Below, in pieces: positions 62,516-64,000 of a DNA stretch of 64,000 nucleotides. Under the pieces are notes generated by a model. It was not told the origin of the DNA and made no database searches. It saw only the letters and a list, made by a program, of their open reading frames with translations. The position numbers and the translations under genes were made by a program. The stretch lies in the NCBI GenBank assembly GCA_964577115.1, contig CAZNXJ010000013.1, forward strand, positions 1-64,000. Reading direction: 5' to 3'. Origin of the DNA: CAZNXJ01 sp964577115 (GTDB taxonomy: Bacteria > Planctomycetota > Planctomycetia > Pirellulales > Pirellulaceae). Each line of letters opens with the position of its first letter. The first letter of the stretch is position 1.

Positions 62516-64000
62516 ATGAACATGGGATCAAACGCGATCGCGGAGGCTGCAAGTGATGGGGGCCTCCTGGGCCGTCCCCGCGGCCGGCTCGCCCTGCGCT
62601 TGCCATCCAGGCAGGGCCCCGAGACGCTCGTCGTTATCAACGCGCAGAAATGCTCCATTGGCGGATCGCCCGATTGCGACCTGCACCTGCGAGGTGCCGG
62701 GTTTGACCCGGTGCATTGTCTCTTGCTGCGAGGCCAGGAACGGACCGTCGTCCGCCGCCGATCCGCTCGCACCCGCCTGAACGGTATCCTATTCGACGAC
62801 GCAGTGCTCCACCCCGGCGACCGGCTGCGACTCGGCCGACTCGAAGTCGAGGTGGTGGAATGTGACCCGCCGCCAGACAGCTCGGAAATTGCCAGCCGCA
62901 CGACCGAACAGATAGAGCAGCTTCGGCGGCAACTCGAAGTCGTCGAAGGCGACCGCCAGCGGCTCGCACAAACGCTCGCCGAACACACCGCCCACTCAAA
63001 TTCGGTATCGGCCGAACAGCTTCAGCGCATCGAAGAAGCCGCCCAGGCCACGATCACTCGCCTGGAACAGCAGGTCGCACAGCTGCACGCCGAGCGAGAA
63101 CAGCTCGAACAGGCCGCGCGCCAAGCGGAACAGCAACTGGCGTCGGCGCGCGACGAGGCGGCTCGGTTCGCTAGTGAACTCGAACAACTGCGTGCGCAGC
63201 GCGAACAGGGAGAACACGCAGCGTGTGACGCCGAACAGAATCTCGCTACGACGCACGAAGAAATGACACGGCTTGCTGAGCAGCTCGAGCATCTCCGCGA
63301 GCAGCGTGACGACTGGGAGCACGCGGCGCGCGAAGCCGAACAGCAACTGCACGCGACGCGCGACGAGGCCGCTCGGCACGCCGGCGAGCTCGAGCAGTTA
63401 AACGCACAACGAGAGCAGTGGGAGCAGCTCTCGCGCGATGCTGAACAACAGCTCGCCGCGGCACGCGACGAGGCTGCTCGCTACGCTGGCGAAGTCGAGC
63501 AGCTCCGCGCGCAGTGCGAACGCTTGGAACACGCGGCGCGCGAAGCCGAACAGCAACTAGCCGTAGCGCGCGAGGGGGCTGCGCCCGACGTCAGAGAACT
63601 CGAACAGCTCCGCGAGCAGCGCGAACACTGGGAGCACGTGGCGCGCGAAGCCGAACAGAACCTCGCGGCGGCGCAGGAACAAGCCGCGCGGCTGGCTGAC
63701 GAGCTCGAACAGCTCCGCGTGCAGCGTGACCAATGGGAGCAAGCCCTTCGCGAAGCCGAGCAGCAACTGGCCGCGGCGCGTGAGGAGGCTGAGCGGAACG
63801 CTGGCGAGCTGGAGCAGCTTCGTGCGCAGCGTGAACATTGGGAACAGGAAGCTCGCGAAGCCGAACGGCAATTGGCAGCGGCACGCGAGGAAGCTGCACA
63901 GCATGCCGAGGAACTGGAACAGCTTCGCATACAGCGCGAGCACTGGGAACAGGAGACTCGCAATGTCGAGCAGCAGCTCGCCGCGGCGCGTGAAGAAGTT
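62516..64000 (+). CDS. FHA-domain protein with long heptad-repeat coiled coil (partial)
   Basis: Runs off the right edge; 495 codons are visible. After a variable N-terminus there is an FHA-like domain (about 24-115: SIGGSPDCDLHLRG with the core Gly-Ser, then HCLLLRGQERTVV and TRLNGILFDDAVL). FHA domains bind phosphothreonine. From about residue 125 the rest is a Glu/Gln/Ala/Arg-rich coiled coil, with 35-residue (5-heptad) repeats from residue 186. The start ATG at 62516 follows AGGAAGG by 11 bases; ATG at 62522 is an alternative. It may be a cytoskeletal or scaffold protein read by Ser/Thr kinase signalling, inferred only. Confidence 0.8.
   Translation, partial: MNMGSNAIAEAASDGGLLGRPRGRLALRLPSRQGPETLVVINAQKCSIGGSPDCDLHLRGAGFDPVHCLLLRGQERTVVRRRSARTRLNGILFDDAVLHPGDRLRLGRLEVEVVECDPPPDSSEIASRTTEQIEQLRRQLEVVEGDRQRLAQTLAEHTAHSNSVSAEQLQRIEEAAQATITRLEQQVAQLHAEREQLEQAARQAEQQLASARDEAARFASELEQLRAQREQGEHAACDAEQNLATTHEEMTRLAEQLEHLREQRDDWEHAAREAEQQLHATRDEAARHAGELEQLNAQREQWEQLSRDAEQQLAAARDEAARYAGEVEQLRAQCERLEHAAREAEQQLAVAREGAAPDVRELEQLREQREHWEHVAREAEQNLAAAQEQAARLADELEQLRVQRDQWEQALREAEQQLAAAREEAERNAGELEQLRAQREHWEQEAREAERQLAAAREEAAQHAEELEQLRIQREHWEQETRNVEQQLAAAREEV
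63071..64000 (+). repeat. Tandem 105-bp coding repeats
   Basis: Eight complete and one partial 105-base units starting at 63071, each coding for a 35-residue block with the pattern ELEQLRAQREHWEQ..REAEQQLAAAR (consensus split over the unit). The array continues past the window edge. Confidence 0.85.

Noticed and set aside
63481..63963. Ser/Cys-rich minus-strand frame
   Set aside because: Antisense of the tandem coiled-coil repeats.
63071..64000. Possible CRISPR or satellite array
   Set aside because: The 105-bp units are continuous coding sequence without distinct repeats and spacers.

Overview
The window reads as one chromosomal segment of a planctomycete, most likely of the Pirellulales. 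It is GC-rich and carries lineage-typical genes: a DUF1501 Tat-exported protein, a NagB/PIG-L fusion, a lysine-rich histone H1-like protein, a small secreted tyrosine-rich protein, and a ThiD2-ThiE fusion. Lipid A (lpxB), LptF-type, MCE/Mla-type and HpnN-like genes point to a Gram-negative style envelope. I see no phage, integrase, transposase, CRISPR array, rRNA or convincing tRNA. The placement is inferred from gene content, not from a marker gene.

Layout. 0-7 kb: lpxB, an M50 protease, an SGNH-like protein, the H1-like protein, then on the minus strand mrp, a small receiver-like protein and a degenerate NtrC-like regulator. 7.2-23.2 kb: a complete 14-gene complex I operon, nuoA to nuoN, on the minus strand. 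Its leader holds a promoter-like pair, an intrinsic terminator and a perfect CRP-type dyad. 23.6-31.2 kb: a secreted Tyr-rich protein, an MBL-fold hydrolase, an SDR epimerase, an active trypsin-like/PDZ protease followed by a pseudoprotease with an internal PDZ domain, thiE, and a membrane TPR protein. 31.4-38 kb: clpC, then an MCE transporter cluster (permease, ATPase, truncated MCE copy, full MCE copy) and a PEGA lipoprotein. 38.5-46 kb: a PP2C phosphatase, an LptF/LptG permease, a histidine kinase/NtrC response-regulator pair, and DUF1501. 46-53.7 kb: lexA, a Flp pilin, nagB-PIG-L, proB, purF, trmB, a FabZ-like dehydratase and a 33-residue basic protein resembling ribosomal protein bL37. 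53.8-64 kb: an HpnN-like RND protein, an NHL-repeat protein, trpD, a nucleoside hydrolase, an HtrA protease, a DksA/TraR protein, and the start of an FHA protein with a long 35-residue-repeat coiled coil that runs off the right edge.

The genes are mostly housekeeping: respiration, envelope lipid handling, protein quality control, DNA damage response and amino-acid, purine and thiamine synthesis. The most unusual points are pseudo-enzymes beside canonical relatives: the degenerate sigma54-type activator with its receiver-like partner (4.9-6.8 kb), the pseudoprotease (27.4-28.9 kb) and a nucleoside hydrolase lacking its usual catalytic base (59 kb). The attenuator-like leader of the nuo operon is also notable. 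Homology calls come from motif recognition; no database search was run.
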